Shown here one piece after another: positions 12,247 through 24,640 of a DNA stretch of 64,000 nucleotides. This stretch comes from Apricaphanius iberus. Its lineage: Eukaryota > Chordata > Actinopteri > Cyprinodontiformes > Aphaniidae. The notes below the pieces were generated by a model. The model had not been told where the DNA came from, ran no database searches, and saw nothing but the letters and a program-made list of their open reading frames with translations. Within the stretch, counting starts at the first letter, position 1. The number at the start of each line of letters is the position of its first letter. The stretch is from contig JAPXFQ010001311.1 in assembly GCA_028564705.1 (NCBI GenBank), positions 434,001 to 498,000 of the forward strand. Reading direction: 5' to 3'. Position numbers and translations under genes: made by a program.

Positions 12247-12376
12247 TTGCAGTGCTTGTGGGGCCCACTGAGTGTCTCGATGACAAAGCATTCTCCACCA
12301 TTGAGGCAGTAGGCCAAGTCCTTCTCATGGCAGGGTTTGAAATGCTCTGAGTGAAGGGGAGGCACAGTTGGGGATG
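12247..12376 (-). CDS. nrg3: neuregulin-3 exon, first part of EGF-like domain
   Basis: This is an internal coding exon of 130 bp read on the minus strand. The reading includes HSEHFKPC, then DLAYCLNGGECFVIETL and GPHKHCK. It supplies four of the six EGF cysteines with spacing C-x7-C-x5-C-x12-C; the last two must lie in the next exon. The HFKPC...DLAYCLN.GECFVIETL pattern is characteristic of neuregulin-3, a membrane-anchored ligand of the ErbB4 receptor tyrosine kinase that acts in neurons. The donor reads GTAAGT on the minus strand (12246-12241) and the acceptor ends in TTGCAG just above 12376. The exon starts after one base of a codon and ends after two bases (AA), so lysine is completed by the next exon if that begins with G. 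The flanks lose the reading frame at once. No other nrg3 exon was found, consistent with very large introns. Whether this is the a or b paralogue of a fish cannot be told. Confidence 0.93.
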
Positions 12377-13129
12377 CTGCAATGACACACAGAATCCATG
12401 GCATCAGTTTCAATCAGCTCCAAAACAGTGAGTGATAGAAGGTGAAAGATTAGAAACAGACACAAAAATGAAAACAAATCTATTATCTAGCTACAGCTTA
12501 CATGAGGATACATAGGAGGAAGTCACTGAACACACCAAACACTTCTGATAAGAGCTACCAACGTGGTATTGTTTGTTTAGATCCTCTAAAGACGCCTTCA
12601 AAAGACGAATGGAGGACGATTAATAGTTTGTCCTGCTGTGATTAATACTCTGTGGTCAGAGTAGCGTTTTTGACTCGGCTTTTCGCTGTGATTTATTACG
12701 ACACTCATGGGCGAGCTCAGATAGCACAGACTTCTGAAAGCTCTGCCGCACTAATGGATGGTTTTATCATTTAAATGAAACTGATGAAGAACCAGTCGCT
12801 TGAGAAAGCAGTGACAAAACACCAAAAACTATATTCATTCAACACAGCTACTGGCATTTCACTGCTGGTTGAGGATAATTTATAGTTTGAAAAAAGAAGT
12901 TCAGGCAACCGTTTATCAGCAGTGCTTCAAATCCTGGGATTCAGTTGATCAATATATAGTAACACGAGGAGAAATCTGATCTACACCATAGATTATGTTG
13001 TTATTAATCCTTCACCAGACTGCTGAGTGTTTCCTTTGTGCATGCAAATGAAAAACGACTCTGCTAAGGGCTCTCATTAGGCCAGTCCCAGCTGTTCTTT
13101 TTCTGTCTTTCTTTTTCAAAGTAGCTTGG

Positions 13130-13480
13130 CGGGCAATTATGATCCAGAACGTTAAGCTTCAGTGATTAAAATCAGGATACAGTTACTTCCACCAGTGCTG
13201 TGATTACAGTATGAGGTCGGCCTTTAATGGCGCGTGGAAGATGCATCAGAAAGAGGCGCAGCTTTGGCACTCAAGAGACGAACAGAATTCTAAGCGCTCT
13301 TCGGTGGTGAGGGGTAAACGATTCGAGGGAGGTGAGTTATTTGAGGATGGGATTCAGATCCCTTAATAAGCACTGTGAGGAACGATTATGATCCGTTAGT
13401 GGCTCGTGAGGCACAGGGTGCTTACTGGGAATCTTCCACAACAATTCTGTAATGAGCTGGTGATGAACTGGATCTAAGGT
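13130..13480. other. repeat-free block, possible conserved non-coding element
   Basis: This is higher-complexity sequence with no repeat signature, including 'gcgggcaattatgatcc', 'ggcctttaatggcgcgtgg' and 'aacgattatgatccgtta'. TAAT-type cores recur. No open frame with splice sites was found. It lies about 0.8 kb upstream of the EGF exon in gene direction. Regulatory function is inference only. Confidence 0.25.
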
Positions 13481-13562
13481 AAAGGTTAGGCCAGGCAGAG
13501 GGACTAGCTAAGTGGATAGCAGGTGCTTTCATAAGGAGGAAGCATCAACAAGTTGGAGATTA

Positions 13563-13596
13563 ATACCCTATTGTTTTAATCAGAGCAATAGGGTAT
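13563..13596. repeat. 11-bp perfect inverted repeat
   Basis: The arms are ATACCCTATTG and CAATAGGGTAT with a 12-base loop. No downstream T-run or gene context suggests a function. Confidence 0.8.
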
Positions 13597-13744
13597 AAAC
13601 ATACTTTTAATCACATTTCAGTGTTGTGAACAAATATTCACCCTTTACAGAGTTCTTTAAATCATTAGCACCACTAATTCATCCCATTCATAGAATACAG
13701 CTTTGTGTCTGATCAATGCTAAAGATTTAGCTTACTGTATGCCA

Positions 13745-14021
13745 GTGGCATGGCCAGACATTGCTTCTTAGGTGGGCCCATCAAAAAAATGGTGGGCCAT
13801 ATAATTATTGAAGTTATTTTCATAGTTCCACGGTTGCTTCAACGGACTTGTCGCCTCCAGTTTTTTATGTTATTTTTTATTTTATGATGACTTTAAGGGA
13901 CACTCTTCAGAAATAAAATGGAATTATAAATCTAATATGTTTTTGTTTTTTTTAACAAAGGCCCAGGGTACAAAGTGGGTAGGCCCATCCCCCCTCAGGC
14001 CCACCCACAGCCATGGCCTTG
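13745..14021. mobile_element. MITE-like element with ggcatggcc / ggtgggccc ends
   Basis: The left end has 'ggcatggccagac' then 'ttaggtgggccca'. The right end, reversed, has 'aaggccatggctgtgggtgg' then 'gatgggcccaccca'. These imperfect inverted ends enclose AT-rich sequence with no frame. The superfamily is not determined. Confidence 0.5.
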
Positions 14022-16004
14022 CTATATGCCTTCTGAGATACTGTTACCAATTAAAGTGAGCAGGTTTCAGAGCTATAGTGACTAACAAACTTCCCAAACG
14101 TGCCTGTTTCTGTGCATGTTAACCATCAGCAGAAATATATGTCCTCATCGGTGTTGCTGTCTCATTACCACCTCTCAGCAGCCTGCAAAGAGTTACAGTA
14201 CTATTATAATGAACTAGCAAATATTTGGAGCTCTCCACCTGCATATTGGTGATTCTGCGCAATGCATTTTAAACTCTCTGCAGCGCTGTTATAAGAACTG
14301 ATGTCTGATTCAGTGCCGTTACATCTCCTCTCTACAGCTGAATGCTGTCTAATTAGCAAGCGAACATCAGGATGAAGACCTGACACATTAAGCTTAGCTT
14401 CAGGACAAACAGGATCTTCATTTCAGCTTAGTTCTTCTTTCAGCTGATGCATAACTTGACTCCTGTCACTGAGCCTGAAATATTCGTTTACTTTCAATGC
14501 TTAATTTTTCTTGTGTTCTGCTTTCAGTCACTGATTATAGAGGAGTTAAATTGGTACCTGCTTGATGTGTTTCCCACTGTGCAAGACTTACGATTCTATT
14601 GCTTCACCGAGGCACTTAAGCAAAGTAGGAGTAAAGCTGTTATTTAAGACGATGAGTGATTCTAAAATCAACTTTACTCTGTGGGTTGTTTTTTTATAAA
14701 TAGAAAAGATGTATAGATTTATACTAGGGGTGTAACAGTGCACAAACCCACGGTATGTATTTGGGCTTTTAAAAAACAATGCTGCCAAACTCTCAGGACA
14801 ATAATATCTGCAGGATTCTCCCCATTTAATTACACAAGTGGGTGATCATTTCAGTTCCATTTGGAGCAGGAGAAACCAGTGAGACAGTGTGTAAAGTCCA
14901 CACCAGGTGAACTGTTTTTTTAAATTCATTTTTGTATAGGTAGTTCTCTGTTCAGCTTGTTTGTATTTAATATTATTTTAAATGAATGAAAAATAAATAC
15001 TATTAAATATCTTATGATATTAAAAACTGAAGGATAAATTTACCTTTTTTTCAAAAACCGCTCAAAAGGTGGCTGCCCTTCACCCTTTGCTGCATGAAGG
15101 CATGCCTTTCATTCAATATTCCAGCGTTGCTGTGATATTAATATCTAACTAGGCAGCACGGATACTACAGTTATCTATTCTATTCGTTGCCATGCCACCA
15201 TGGCTTGTCTTTTGTAATACTCATCATTCAGTATATTTTTGGTACCCTTTAATCAAGAAAAATACATGCAAATGTTCACATGACTCAGGGTATTTATTTT
15301 CATTAGCATTGAACCAATACCTTTTTCTCCTTAATTTCTTTCTTTCATTTCCTAAAATTCATTTGATTTAATTATGTTATATAACTTAACAAAACTTGAA
15401 AGTATAGAACTGACTGGCGATTTGATTGCATTCTTTACAATGATTTAAATAGTACAAGCGGACATAGCAAAACTAGAAAACAATATAACACTTTTAAAAG
15501 TGTTAATGTTTAGAAATGTTTAAATTATATTTTGCCCATAATTGAGGATAAAAGATCCTTAAATCCCTTTAGAGTTGTCTTGATTATTTTTGACAGTGTA
15601 GTTTCACAGCTGTACTTGAATGCAGCATGAGCAGCTGTTGAAAGTTGCCTCTCATCAATGGGGATCCCATCAATTTGCATTTTATCCTAAATAAAGGATA
15701 TAGTGCTGATGAGATGCTGCTGGTAGCCATAGTGAGGTCAGCTGTTTCTCCCTAGTATCAGTGATGGTTTTAGCTTGACATTGTTTCAGATGAGTCATTC
15801 AGTTCAGCGCAGAGTGTTTTATTGACCTTGTTGCTACTGAAAGATACGTTTGCTGACAAAGTTCTGATTCGGTCCATCTTTCTTTCTCTACTGTAGCTAC
15901 ATGAGAAACGATTAATGTCCCCTTATAGCAGAGTTTAGAAATAGCTGGGAGTCCTTTCTGTACATAAACATTGTGAATGTGTTCAGGTAGAAAAATGCCA
16001 AATT

Positions 16005-16215
16005 CATACAGCTGGGGATAGGAAAGCCCTGCAGAGGATTATCAAGACTGCAGGGAGGATCATTGGTTGTCCCCTTCCTGCACTGGAGGATACTGCAAAT
16101 ATATTTGGACTTAGAGGAGACACAAGACCCTTGCTGAATCCCTCACACTCTGGCCATTGTCTCTGCTACCTTCTGTCCTTCACTTTAGCAGGAGATAAAG
16201 CACCAGAAGCCGAAC
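16005..16215 (+). pseudogene. non-LTR retrotransposon ORF2 C-terminal remnant
   Basis: Plus-strand translation around 16030-16190 reads ALQRIIKTAGRIIGCPLPAL then EDTANIF, and later LNPSHSGHCLCYLL. This resembles the region after reverse transcriptase in many fish LINEs, which ends the ORF2 protein. It is broken by stops soon after. The T- and A-rich sequence to about 16410 may be its 3' untranslated region. The element is 5'-truncated and dead. Confidence 0.65.
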
Positions 16216-16517
16216 TAATCGACTGAGTAATACCTTCTAGAAGGCTCCCAAATGCCCAATTTTACACAGAATCGTATACATAGCTATGTGCAGTAAATTT
16301 ATGTTAGGATGGGTCTTCAATTTGAAGTTTTTCTTTATTTATTTTATTTGTGTATGTGGTTATATATTTTATTTATTTTTAATGTCCTATTGACAGCACT
16401 ACGAGCAGAGAGTGCAAAGTGTAAATTTGTTGTTTCTGTGACAAAGAGAAAAAAAGGCTATTTCAATTGCCTTCTGTCAATGGAATCAACTTTTATGCAA
16501 AAGTGCCAAATTGGGTG

Positions 16518-16795
16518 GGCTGCACGGTGGCGCAGTGGTTAGCACTGTTGCCTTGCAGCAAGAAGGTTGTGGGTTTGTATCCCGGCCCAGGGTCTTTCTG
16601 CATGGAGTTTGCATGTTCTCCCTGTGCATGCATGGGTTCCCTCCAGGTACTCTGGCTTCCTCCCACATTCCAAAAACATGACTGTCAGGTTAATTGATCA
16701 CTGTAAATGCACACACTGTGAGTGTGCATTGTTGTTTGTCCTGCCCTGTGATGGACAGGCGACCTGTCAGTGCTGTCTCGCCCATTGACAAATTG
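16518..16795 (+). repeat. tRNA-headed SINE-like repeat, well-preserved head
   Basis: It begins GGCTGCACGGTGGCGCAGTG; 'tggcgcagtggttagc' is A-box-like and GGTTTGTATCC B-box-like. The body follows ('gggtctttctgcatggag', 'ttcctcccacattcc') and then 'gatggacaggcgacctgtca'. The 3' end is truncated near 16795, without the usual CCAT/GGAT tail. It is the best-preserved head of the family in this window. Overlapping ORFs on both strands are shadows. Confidence 0.85.
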
Positions 16796-17220
16796 ATGTC
16801 CAATAATGTTGCAGCAGCATGTATGAAGGACACCATCTTCTCTGGAAAGTGGGAGCAATGTGTACAAAGGAGGAGCAAGATATGAGCAAAGCTAAAAAGT
16901 AGGCCCGGTGTCCTGAGGAGATATTGTTCCTGTCAGGAATTTGCTAGGAAGTTAAATCATTAAACATTGGGGATACGGCTTCAAACCAACACCCCTGTTT
17001 TCATCCATTTAGTCGAGATAATGTAGTGTAATGTAATAATGGTAATTTATCTGTGCCATAAAAGTAGTATTTGGTTCTTAAAACCTGAGTTGTTGTTGCC
17101 AAGAGCACGCAGACTTTATGAACAGTAGCTGTTTGAATATATGCCCCTGGTGTACACCAAATAACTCCACTAATACATTTTTAGCTGACCTTTGAATTAT
17201 TTCTTTTTTTTAGATTCTGT

Positions 17221-17356
17221 GGCGGTGGACAGTTCAGAAAAGGGGAGACAGATCGGCAAGGGTCTGCAGGAACAGCAGTTGAACCTGGGACAACTGTTAT
17301 GAAGACTGAAGGCCTCTGAACATAAAGCACCCGTCTTAACCACTGCACCACACAAC
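17221..17356 (-). repeat. second SINE-like family, fragment
   Basis: It has 'gaaaggggagaca', a B-box complement 'ttgaacctgggac', 'gaaggcctctg' and 'cttaaccactgcaccacac'. The order parallels 2500-2678. It is degraded. Confidence 0.5.
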
Positions 17357-18964
17357 ATCCCAGTCAACCTTTTTTTAATGTTATAGAAGTGACTTCTTCC
17401 AGCCTTGAAAGCGATGGCCAGAGAAGTTGATGGCAGACAAGGACATAGTTTAGGCCAGGATTATGAGATCCAGCAGCTTTAGATTTAAAGTAGTAGCCAC
17501 ATAAAAGTTGCCCATTCAGCTGCCAGCAGATTCCCAGCACAGTTTCAGTAGCTGGAGTGACTCCCACCATCTCCTGGGCGTGACTAGTTTTTACTGTAAC
17601 TCCTCCCAATCATTGAAATACAGAACATGACCAGGAGATGGCGCTTCTCTTAAAGAATATAGTACCACCTCTGGCAGTGTGTGGAATTTCACATAATTCA
17701 TACTGTAGAACCAAGAGCACATAGCCTACATGTGATTTAAGAAGTGAAATTATAACAGACCTAGCTACTGGAGATTCGCTGGCCACTGTTTTATTTGGAG
17801 ATAAATTATTGAAGCCAATACCTCGTGTCAAATCTTTTATCACAATTTATTTACTGTAAATCGACAAATAAAGAGGAAAACTAAGCCTTTGGTGTTTGCA
17901 GCTGCAGGTATTCAGTGCCCACCTTCGACAAGGGAATTAGCATTATTATTGCTCAACCTTTTGTTTTGCACTAAGGGGCCATTGGTCACCCATTGTCACA
18001 CAAATCGCATAGGCTACAGGGCCTGCCTAAAATGCAGATGTTTGTTGAACTTCGATTTGTGTTTTTGTCAGAGCTTCAATCATGTGTTCAGACACAAACT
18101 TCTAGAAGTATTCCTGTTGTGTAAGAAGGGACATTACATCATCTTTGAGAGCTGGACCGGAGAGAATATTATTGGGACCAAGATACATATAATATATACC
18201 AGTCATGGAGAACATTGTGTTTTTTTGGTTGTCCACACTGTCTCAGTTTGGCTTCAAAAGTAAACATTGCACTGACGTCTCTATGTTCTGTAAGAGGCTG
18301 TCAGTAGCTATACAAAACATAATTCCACCATGCTTATGTGCTTCCTGGACTCTCCATAAAGTTGCCTCAACAAAACAAAACTATGATTTGTGCATTAATG
18401 TATTTTCCCAAAATAAAAGTAACGAGCACAATGCCACTGTAGTAGGAGAAGTAGTGTTTTTCCTTAATAAATATTATTGAGTAAGTAAAAATTACGGCAT
18501 ATTAAATTTACTGTTAAAATAGGCTACAATTTATGTTAAAGTTTACTCAAGTAAATGTAACTCTTTAAACACTCTCTCTAAACACATTATCACACTCACA
18601 CAGTGGGCACACAATTTGATTACTGACCCCTGGTTTAGACTATTGAGAGCAGAACATTAAACTCACTGCTCCTCCCTGTGGATTAAACAGACATTGCAGC
18701 TGGTTCTTCTGATCAATAAAATGCTGCATTGTGTCAGATTTTTTTCATTAAGGAATTTTAATAAGGTTTGCACTAAACTTTTAAGAAGAAAAAGAAAATC
18801 AATCCGTAGACTTTGTTGTAAAACATCCATGTAATGAATGAAAATCCTTCATTTTTAATAATAACATTTATTGAATTGATGTTTTTTTGCTTTTTTAAAC
18901 TGGACCGTATCAGCTGTGAAATCGTTCATCAGTTCTTGGTTTGACAAAAAAATAACTTGAGCTC

Positions 18965-19170
18965 CCCTCTCCGTCCGTCTTGGTCGTTGTGTCCTTGGGA
19001 AAGACACTTCACCCGCCTTGCCTGCTGGTGGTGATCAGAGGGCCCGGTGACGCCAGTGTTCAGCAGCCTCGTTTCCAGGACAGCTGTACCTACAATGCAG
19101 CTCACCACCATCAATGAGTGGATTGGTGAAGGACTGAATGCTGTCTGAAGTGCTTTGGCGTCCCTCAGGA
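18965..19170 (+). repeat. dispersed repeat (fastened to LINE/SINE 3' type)
   Basis: It contains 'ttgtgtccttgggaaagaca', 'cttcacccgccttgcctg', 'gagggcccggtgacgcc' and 'aagtgctttggcgtcc'. A minus-strand copy is at 32179-32335. The end resembles the 'agcgcttt' 3' ends of fish non-LTR elements. No coding potential is credible, although a 128-codon open frame crosses it on the minus strand. Confidence 0.65.
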
Positions 19171-19242
19171 CTTTCACACCTCCTCCCATGAACCGGACTC
19201 TCTGGGCAAGTGAACTAGAATTGGATCTAAAGAAGAATAAGC

Positions 19243-20101
19243 GTGCAATCGCACCAGTCCTGTTTAGTCCGCTTGAAACAAACTCCAGTTCATTTGCCCG
19301 AAAAGTCTGGTTCATTTGGGGAAGTGTGAGGTTGTATTCACACCCGATAGTCCAGTAGACTCAGTTCGATTGGGGACCAAAATTGCAACATCGTTGCTGT
19401 TTTTAGCTGGTGCTGTTCGCATTCACACTGTCTTTTTATTATCAGAAAGTTCAGAGCTTTGAGCAACAATTTCACTTCTCAGCCTGTGGTGGCACTGTAA
19501 TAGAGCTGTGCTTCCTCCTCCCGCAGCGGACACTTCCAGTACATTGGAATGTAAACAAACCCAGAAGAGCAGCAGACTGTAGTAGTTTTAGCATTGATCT
19601 GTTGTGTTTGGCAAATGTACCAGATAAAAACCGCAACAGTAACTCAGGATGAACATAGAATGAGGCAGAGGACTATGGGAAGTGTTGTTGGCTAAGACGG
19701 CTCTATATGAGCATTTTGCTATGATTAGGACCGCCTGAATACAATTTCCAGCACAGATGGCCTCTTTATGCCGACGTTAAGTTATGTACAAGATCCAGCA
19801 TTTATCTCTCAAGCGTTAGTTGTCGTTTAGATTATATTTACCCAGGATCCCCTGTACAATAGTCTGTTTCCTGCTTTTGGTGCGGCCCCGGTCCGTTTAC
19901 TATTCACACATGCAAACAAACCAAAGCAGACTTTGTTTCAATTGAACCAAGACCACCGTTTTTAGGTGGACTAGAGTTAGTTTGTTTGTTCCGAATCAGT
20001 GTTCGATTGCCCATTTGTACCTCCCCAAACGAACCAGACTTTCCGGACAAACAAACCAGAGTTTGTTTTAAGCGGACTAAGCAGGGCTGGTGTGAATGCA
20101 C
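19243..20101. mobile_element. 860-bp non-autonomous transposon with 82-bp TIRs
   Basis: The left TIR (19243-19324) starts GTGCAATCGCACCAGTCCTG. The reverse complement of the right TIR (20101-20019) starts GTGCATTCACACCAGCCCTG. Both continue with 'ttagtccgctt.aaacaaact', 'gaaaagtctggttc' or 'ggaaagtctggttc', then 'tttgggga'. Identity over the arms is high. The interior has no transposase. A degraded relative occupies 3150-5110. Confidence 0.85.
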
Positions 20102-20559
20102 CCATGGGCAATCAAACTCTGAAGACTTTTCCGTCAAACTTACTGACGGACAAGTATAAACTAGGTTTTAGGCTCACCATCACAGTTTAGCTGTAAGCAG
20201 AACAACTAGAAAGATAACATGTAACTCTGAGACCAAACATTCTTCTACCACATTATATAGTCCTGCCCATGACTCATCAAAAAAAGAGAAAAAACATTTA
20301 AACAAAACTGTTAAAGTAGAAAAGCATCTGTCCTTAGTCTGCAGCAAGAATAGAATATAATAAAATACAACGTTTTTTTTAAATTAACGCTTCAGCTGTT
20401 TTGTGCTGTTTTTTTTAGTTGTCGTGAAAGCTGACACAAGAGCCATTTGTCATCTTCTCGCTCTCCTCTCCTGTTTTTTGACAAGAGTTGTAGGTTGTTT
20501 AGCTTAACACTTGTCACTTGTCATCTCAGATGTTGTACACACTAAAAGACTCGTGTCAT

Positions 20560-20840
20560 TTTAAGGAACGCAGCAGTCAACTGAAAAGAAGAAGGAGGAA
20601 AAAAAAAGATAATTTCAGTGGGTTGAAAATGTCACCACAAGTTTGACAACAGTGCTCGCAGAAGGCAGGCGTCAATCACCACAGGAGAAAACAGTCCAAT
20701 TTTCTCCAGTGTGCCCAGGCGGGGAGGCAACAGCGGGATCAATAAACCATCAGGCTCTGGATGACCATTCCACTTCAGCCTCTCTCTCGTCTTTGTCTCT
20801 TGTCTCTCCATGCCGCGAGAAAATGAAAAAGTAATTCACT
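20560..20840. other. repeat-free block, nothing firm
   Basis: Moderately GC-rich sequence without a repeat signature. A 63-codon frame at 20643-20834 has no recognisable homology and no splice context. It could be conserved non-coding sequence. Confidence 0.2.
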
Positions 20841-21789
20841 TCATTTGAATCCCTGCATCATGACACTTCTGGATCGTTTCTTTAATAAAATGTCTGCAGA
20901 TATTTACGTGGGAGTTAGAAATGTATTGAGGGAAACAAAATCTATCCCTTTATGAATGTAGAATAAATAAGTTTTAGGAGATTCTCTGTGAGCTGTTTAT
21001 GGCACGCAGATATAACCAGCTTCTCATCTTGCAGTATTATTGCCAATTACACTTTTTCTTTTCTGTGTTTTTGGAAAAGGTCTGAATCTACATGCAGTAG
21101 CCCCTGAAATTCGAATTAAATATGTAACACCTCTGGTGCGCAAGACTGAAACGATGTCAACAACATTAACGAGGACAACAGAAGATACTGAGCATGGCTA
21201 GGGCAGTGCGAGGACAAGAATTGACAAGATTTTGTCAAACGTAGCTCTTGTTTGGACCGTCTTTTACTGTTTCGTCTTGGCCATAACACTTTTTAATAGA
21301 GACAAAGTCAGGACAAAGAGAGATACACATGGAATGCATAAAGTGGGACTTTAATTACTGGATACTGTGTACGTTAACAGTAAAGGCAATAGAAACACTC
21401 AACTTCCAAAGTTAGGAAATTAATTCAGGAAAAGAGGTTTCTCACCAAAACAAGAAATTTGAGATTATGAGATGATTAACTCGTTAAAAGTGAAACTTTC
21501 CCATTTAAATTAGATATAAAAATTCCCTATTTTGACAGATTACAACTTCAGAACGGAGTTTCCGCTATTTTCCATCTTCTCATGCTTCTTCTTTTTCTAC
21601 TTTCTTCTTCTTTTAGATGACTCAATCATCCTGCGAGATGTTGCCATTTACGATTTTTCTTGTTTAAACGAGAACATATTTTTGTTTTTAATGAGGTGTA
21701 AATCTCGTTACAGCGATAATCTGCACCTGAATTTATTTACGAGCAGTTTTCATCAGAGAAAGAAATCCGTTGAAACCGTTTGATAATTG

Positions 21790-22112
21790 ATACTGGTATT
21801 GGGCCGATATCATTCGAAAGTACTCATATTCGTTAAAGTTAAAGAATACCATGAACCAATAATTATACAGAAAATGTTTACTTCTTACTCAAAATTTAAA
21901 GGTAATTTTTAATATTACTTTATTTTTTATTCAATTCACCATCAGTTGTTGTACCAAGCAGGCAGGAAAATAAAACCTGTGTTGCAATTCATTCCAAATT
22001 TTTATGTGTGGTATTAATATGTATTTTTGTGTGGTACAAGTATCTGCATTGGTACTCACTAATGACAAGTGCACAGATCCAAGTATCGTATAGCATCGGT
22101 TTGAATAAATAG
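21790..22112. repeat. dispersed repeat with GATACTGGTAT / CGTATAGCATCGG ends
   Basis: The left end has 'gatactggtattgggccgat' and 'aaagtactcatattcg'. The right side has 'ggtacaagtatctgcattgg' and 'aagtatcgtatagcatcgg'. Such TATCGG-type repeats are common in teleost genomes. It is degraded and non-coding. Confidence 0.5.
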
Positions 22113-23763
22113 TTGCATCCTTGCATTTCTATTAATACCCTTTCAGCCTGAGTGTCCCACAGTTGGGGCACCTATACAATTTTGCTCCCTCACCTTCTGA
22201 TAAAATGCTCCATTTGCTAATAAAAATCTTCAAGATTGTGCCAAATTGTGGCGACCTGGCCTGAGATTCCTGTATAAAAACCTTTATATTTTGTTGTTCT
22301 TTCATTTATTAGAATCATAATTTGTACATCTTATTTTTACATTTTATTGCAGTTTGAAGCTGCAGCTGTTTTTTTCCTCAAAGTAGTACTAAAAAAAGTG
22401 TGTGTTACTTAGCACCGAATATTGCACTCAATAACACATATTCTGATATGTACCCATTTTAGAAAATCTCAAAAGACCTCCCTATAATGTTTGACCAAAC
22501 TAATCAACTAGACCTTGTGGCTACTGAAATACACTGATTTCCTTACAAGTATGTCATTTTCAAGCAGATCTTTTAAAAAGAGGCATAGGATTTAAAAAAG
22601 GGTAATGAACACAAATGGACTTTGGCTTTGGCCCAGAATAGAAGTCAGTCATTTGTCAGACATCTTGTTAACAGAAAGCTCCAGCAGAAGGAACCTTTCT
22701 ACCTTCTGCTCCCGGTTTCTTTCTCACACGTGGACGTCTGCCTGATTGGAGTGAAGATTAATAATATGTTTAATAATTGCACAAATAATTGCCACGGCAC
22801 ACAATGTATAAAAAAAGGAGTCTTCTAGACTTTGATTCTCAGGAGTCCTTTTATGGAATTTTCACAGATTATTGTTAAAACAAGGTTAGCAAACAAAGTA
22901 CGCTTGCCTCCTGAATAGGTAAGGATTTTGTAGCCCAGATAAATTAGAAAAGGAAACTAAGCTTCTTTTTTGTTGCTTTTGCTGCTATAGCAGTCTTTTC
23001 TGAATTAATTACCCTATCTAGGTCACTTCAGAAATATGTGCTTAAGCACTTATCAACTCTTTTTATCAGCTAAGCATGACTCCACTGCACAATATGGCAA
23101 CTGGAATCTGTTGGGTTTTGTTATGCAAGTTGGAATCACCGGGGGACTGAATCATAATTCCCAGATCTTTCACATCCTCTCCCCTCCATTACTTCACATT
23201 ACTTTGCTTATTATGTACTTTCGTCATGTTTCCAGTACCTCTCATTATATTCATGCGCACCAACTCACAGATGCGTCTAGGGAGCGGATGGCTGTGATAG
23301 CGTCCTTCACAGATGACAGTCCTCCAGAGCGAGAGACAGATAGCCCGACAAACCAGCAGACACGCTAACTCAAAGTCAAGGTTTCTAAAAAGTCTCCTTC
23401 CTACCTGAGTGAGTGAGGGACTGAGTGACTAAGTGAGTGACATTCAACAGAGACCTACATAAGCAGTTGGTGAATCAACAGCAGGCAAGATGATTTCTTT
23501 GTTCATTTTTTTTCCTACTAATATTCAAGAAATATTACTTGAGATTCAGCAGTGGTGATGTGTTACATTAGGTTAAAAGTGTAAACTTAAGAGAAAAGAG
23601 AGAAAAGACATGTTCCTAAAGAGTTCTACCAGTCTGGAAATCAATAAGAGCCAAGTCATCACCTTTAACTAATGGGAGAGTCCTCTGTACCTTCTAACAT
23701 GAAAACTGTGGGGAGGATATGAAGCGCGCAGTGGCAGTAACGTAGCTGAATGTTTTACATGAA

Positions 23764-23850
23764 ACCCATCCATCCATCCATCCATCTCCAGTGGTCATTG
23801 GACAGGAGGCGGAATACACCCTGAGGGTACATGCAGGGATCTCAAAAGAC
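23764..23850 (-). repeat. SINE-like repeat 3' fragment with (CCAT)n tail
   Basis: (CCAT)5 at about 23766-23786 is followed by 'gtggtcattggacagg' and 'aggcggaatacaccctgagg'. This is the tail and 3' body of the family seen at 37385-37772, in the same minus orientation. Confidence 0.6.
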
Positions 23851-24018
23851 ATTTTAATACCTTTCCAATACTTTTTTAAGACCTTCTAAAATAATGCAAT
23901 GCACTGATAAACTACAAAACAGGTCTGTTTTGTGATTCAAATAGACAGAAATCCATTTTGTAAATAAAATTCTGAACAAAGGCAAAGTTGATTTAAATTT
24001 GCCCAAGTAACAAGATAG

Positions 24019-24252
24019 TATGGCTGGGCGATATGACCTCTGTCAATATTGCGGTATATTGAACAGTTCACCTCAATAACGGTAAGTGGACGATAACAGC
24101 AACAACACCTCATTTTCTTATCCCTTATCTTAAAGGGGCATGAGCACCGCTAGACTAAAACACATCTTTTCCTTTTTTTTAAATACAAAAAAATTACGTC
24201 GGTAACAGTCATGGATTTCATTAACTTTTCAGTATACCACACAGCCCTACCA
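24019..24252. repeat. MITE-like fragment with GGCTGGGCGAT / CAGCCCTACC ends
   Basis: The left end is 'tatggctgggcgatatgacc' and the right end is 'gtataccacacagccctacc'. These are short inverted ends of a 'gggctg' type. The interior is AT-rich with no frame. Confidence 0.45.
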
Positions 24253-24365
24253 GTTAGTGAGAGTTTAGTGAGTGGTGGTTAACCACTGTGAATAACCACC
24301 AAATTACCTCAGTCCACTGCACTAGTGTGCCCCGCTAGGCGCCCCTCTGAAGTCAGACCCTGTAG

Positions 24366-24470
24366 CCCAGTGGTCCCTGAACCTTTTTCTTCCGCCACAG
24401 ACCATTTTGATATCAGACAATATTTACACTGACTGGCAGGTCGATGCAAGAAAATACAAAAGAAATAACA
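24366..24470 (+). repeat. hAT-type MITE fragment (cagtggtccc...gaaccttttt)
   Basis: It starts 'cccagtggtccctgaacc' and has 'ccacagaccattttgatatc', 'agacaatatttacactgac'. This resembles one end of a widespread fish hAT-derived MITE. The other end is lost. Confidence 0.45.
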
Positions 24471-24517
24471 GGCCTAAAAATCTGTATGATTTTTAATAAC
24501 AGTAATAAATGTAAATC

Positions 24518-24640
24518 CAATGTAAGTAAGTAAAGTAAGTAAAGCTTTATGTATATAGCACCTTTCTAGAATTGATCACAAAGTGCTAGGTAAAAGCAAA
24601 GCTAAAAAGATGAGTCTTTAGATAATTTTTAAAAGCAGGA
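24518..24640 (-). repeat. non-LTR 3' end with (TTAC)n tail
   Basis: Read on the minus strand it ends 'aaaggtgctatatacataaa' followed by TTAC repeats. This is typical of the 3' terminus of fish non-LTR retroelements. Only about 120 bp are present. Confidence 0.5.

Noticed and set aside
16518..16600. Possible tRNA gene
   Set aside because: The A/B-box-like motifs belong to a repeated SINE-like head; no cloverleaf with proper acceptor stem and anticodon arm could be formed.
17889..18480. 124- and 91-codon plus ORFs
   Set aside because: No recognised family, no splice signals or codon pattern of a host exon; probably chance frames in intron, though a decayed repeat is possible.
18929..19315. 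128-codon minus ORF
   Set aside because: It crosses the border of a dispersed repeat and the left TIR of the 19243 element, so it cannot be one ancestral gene.
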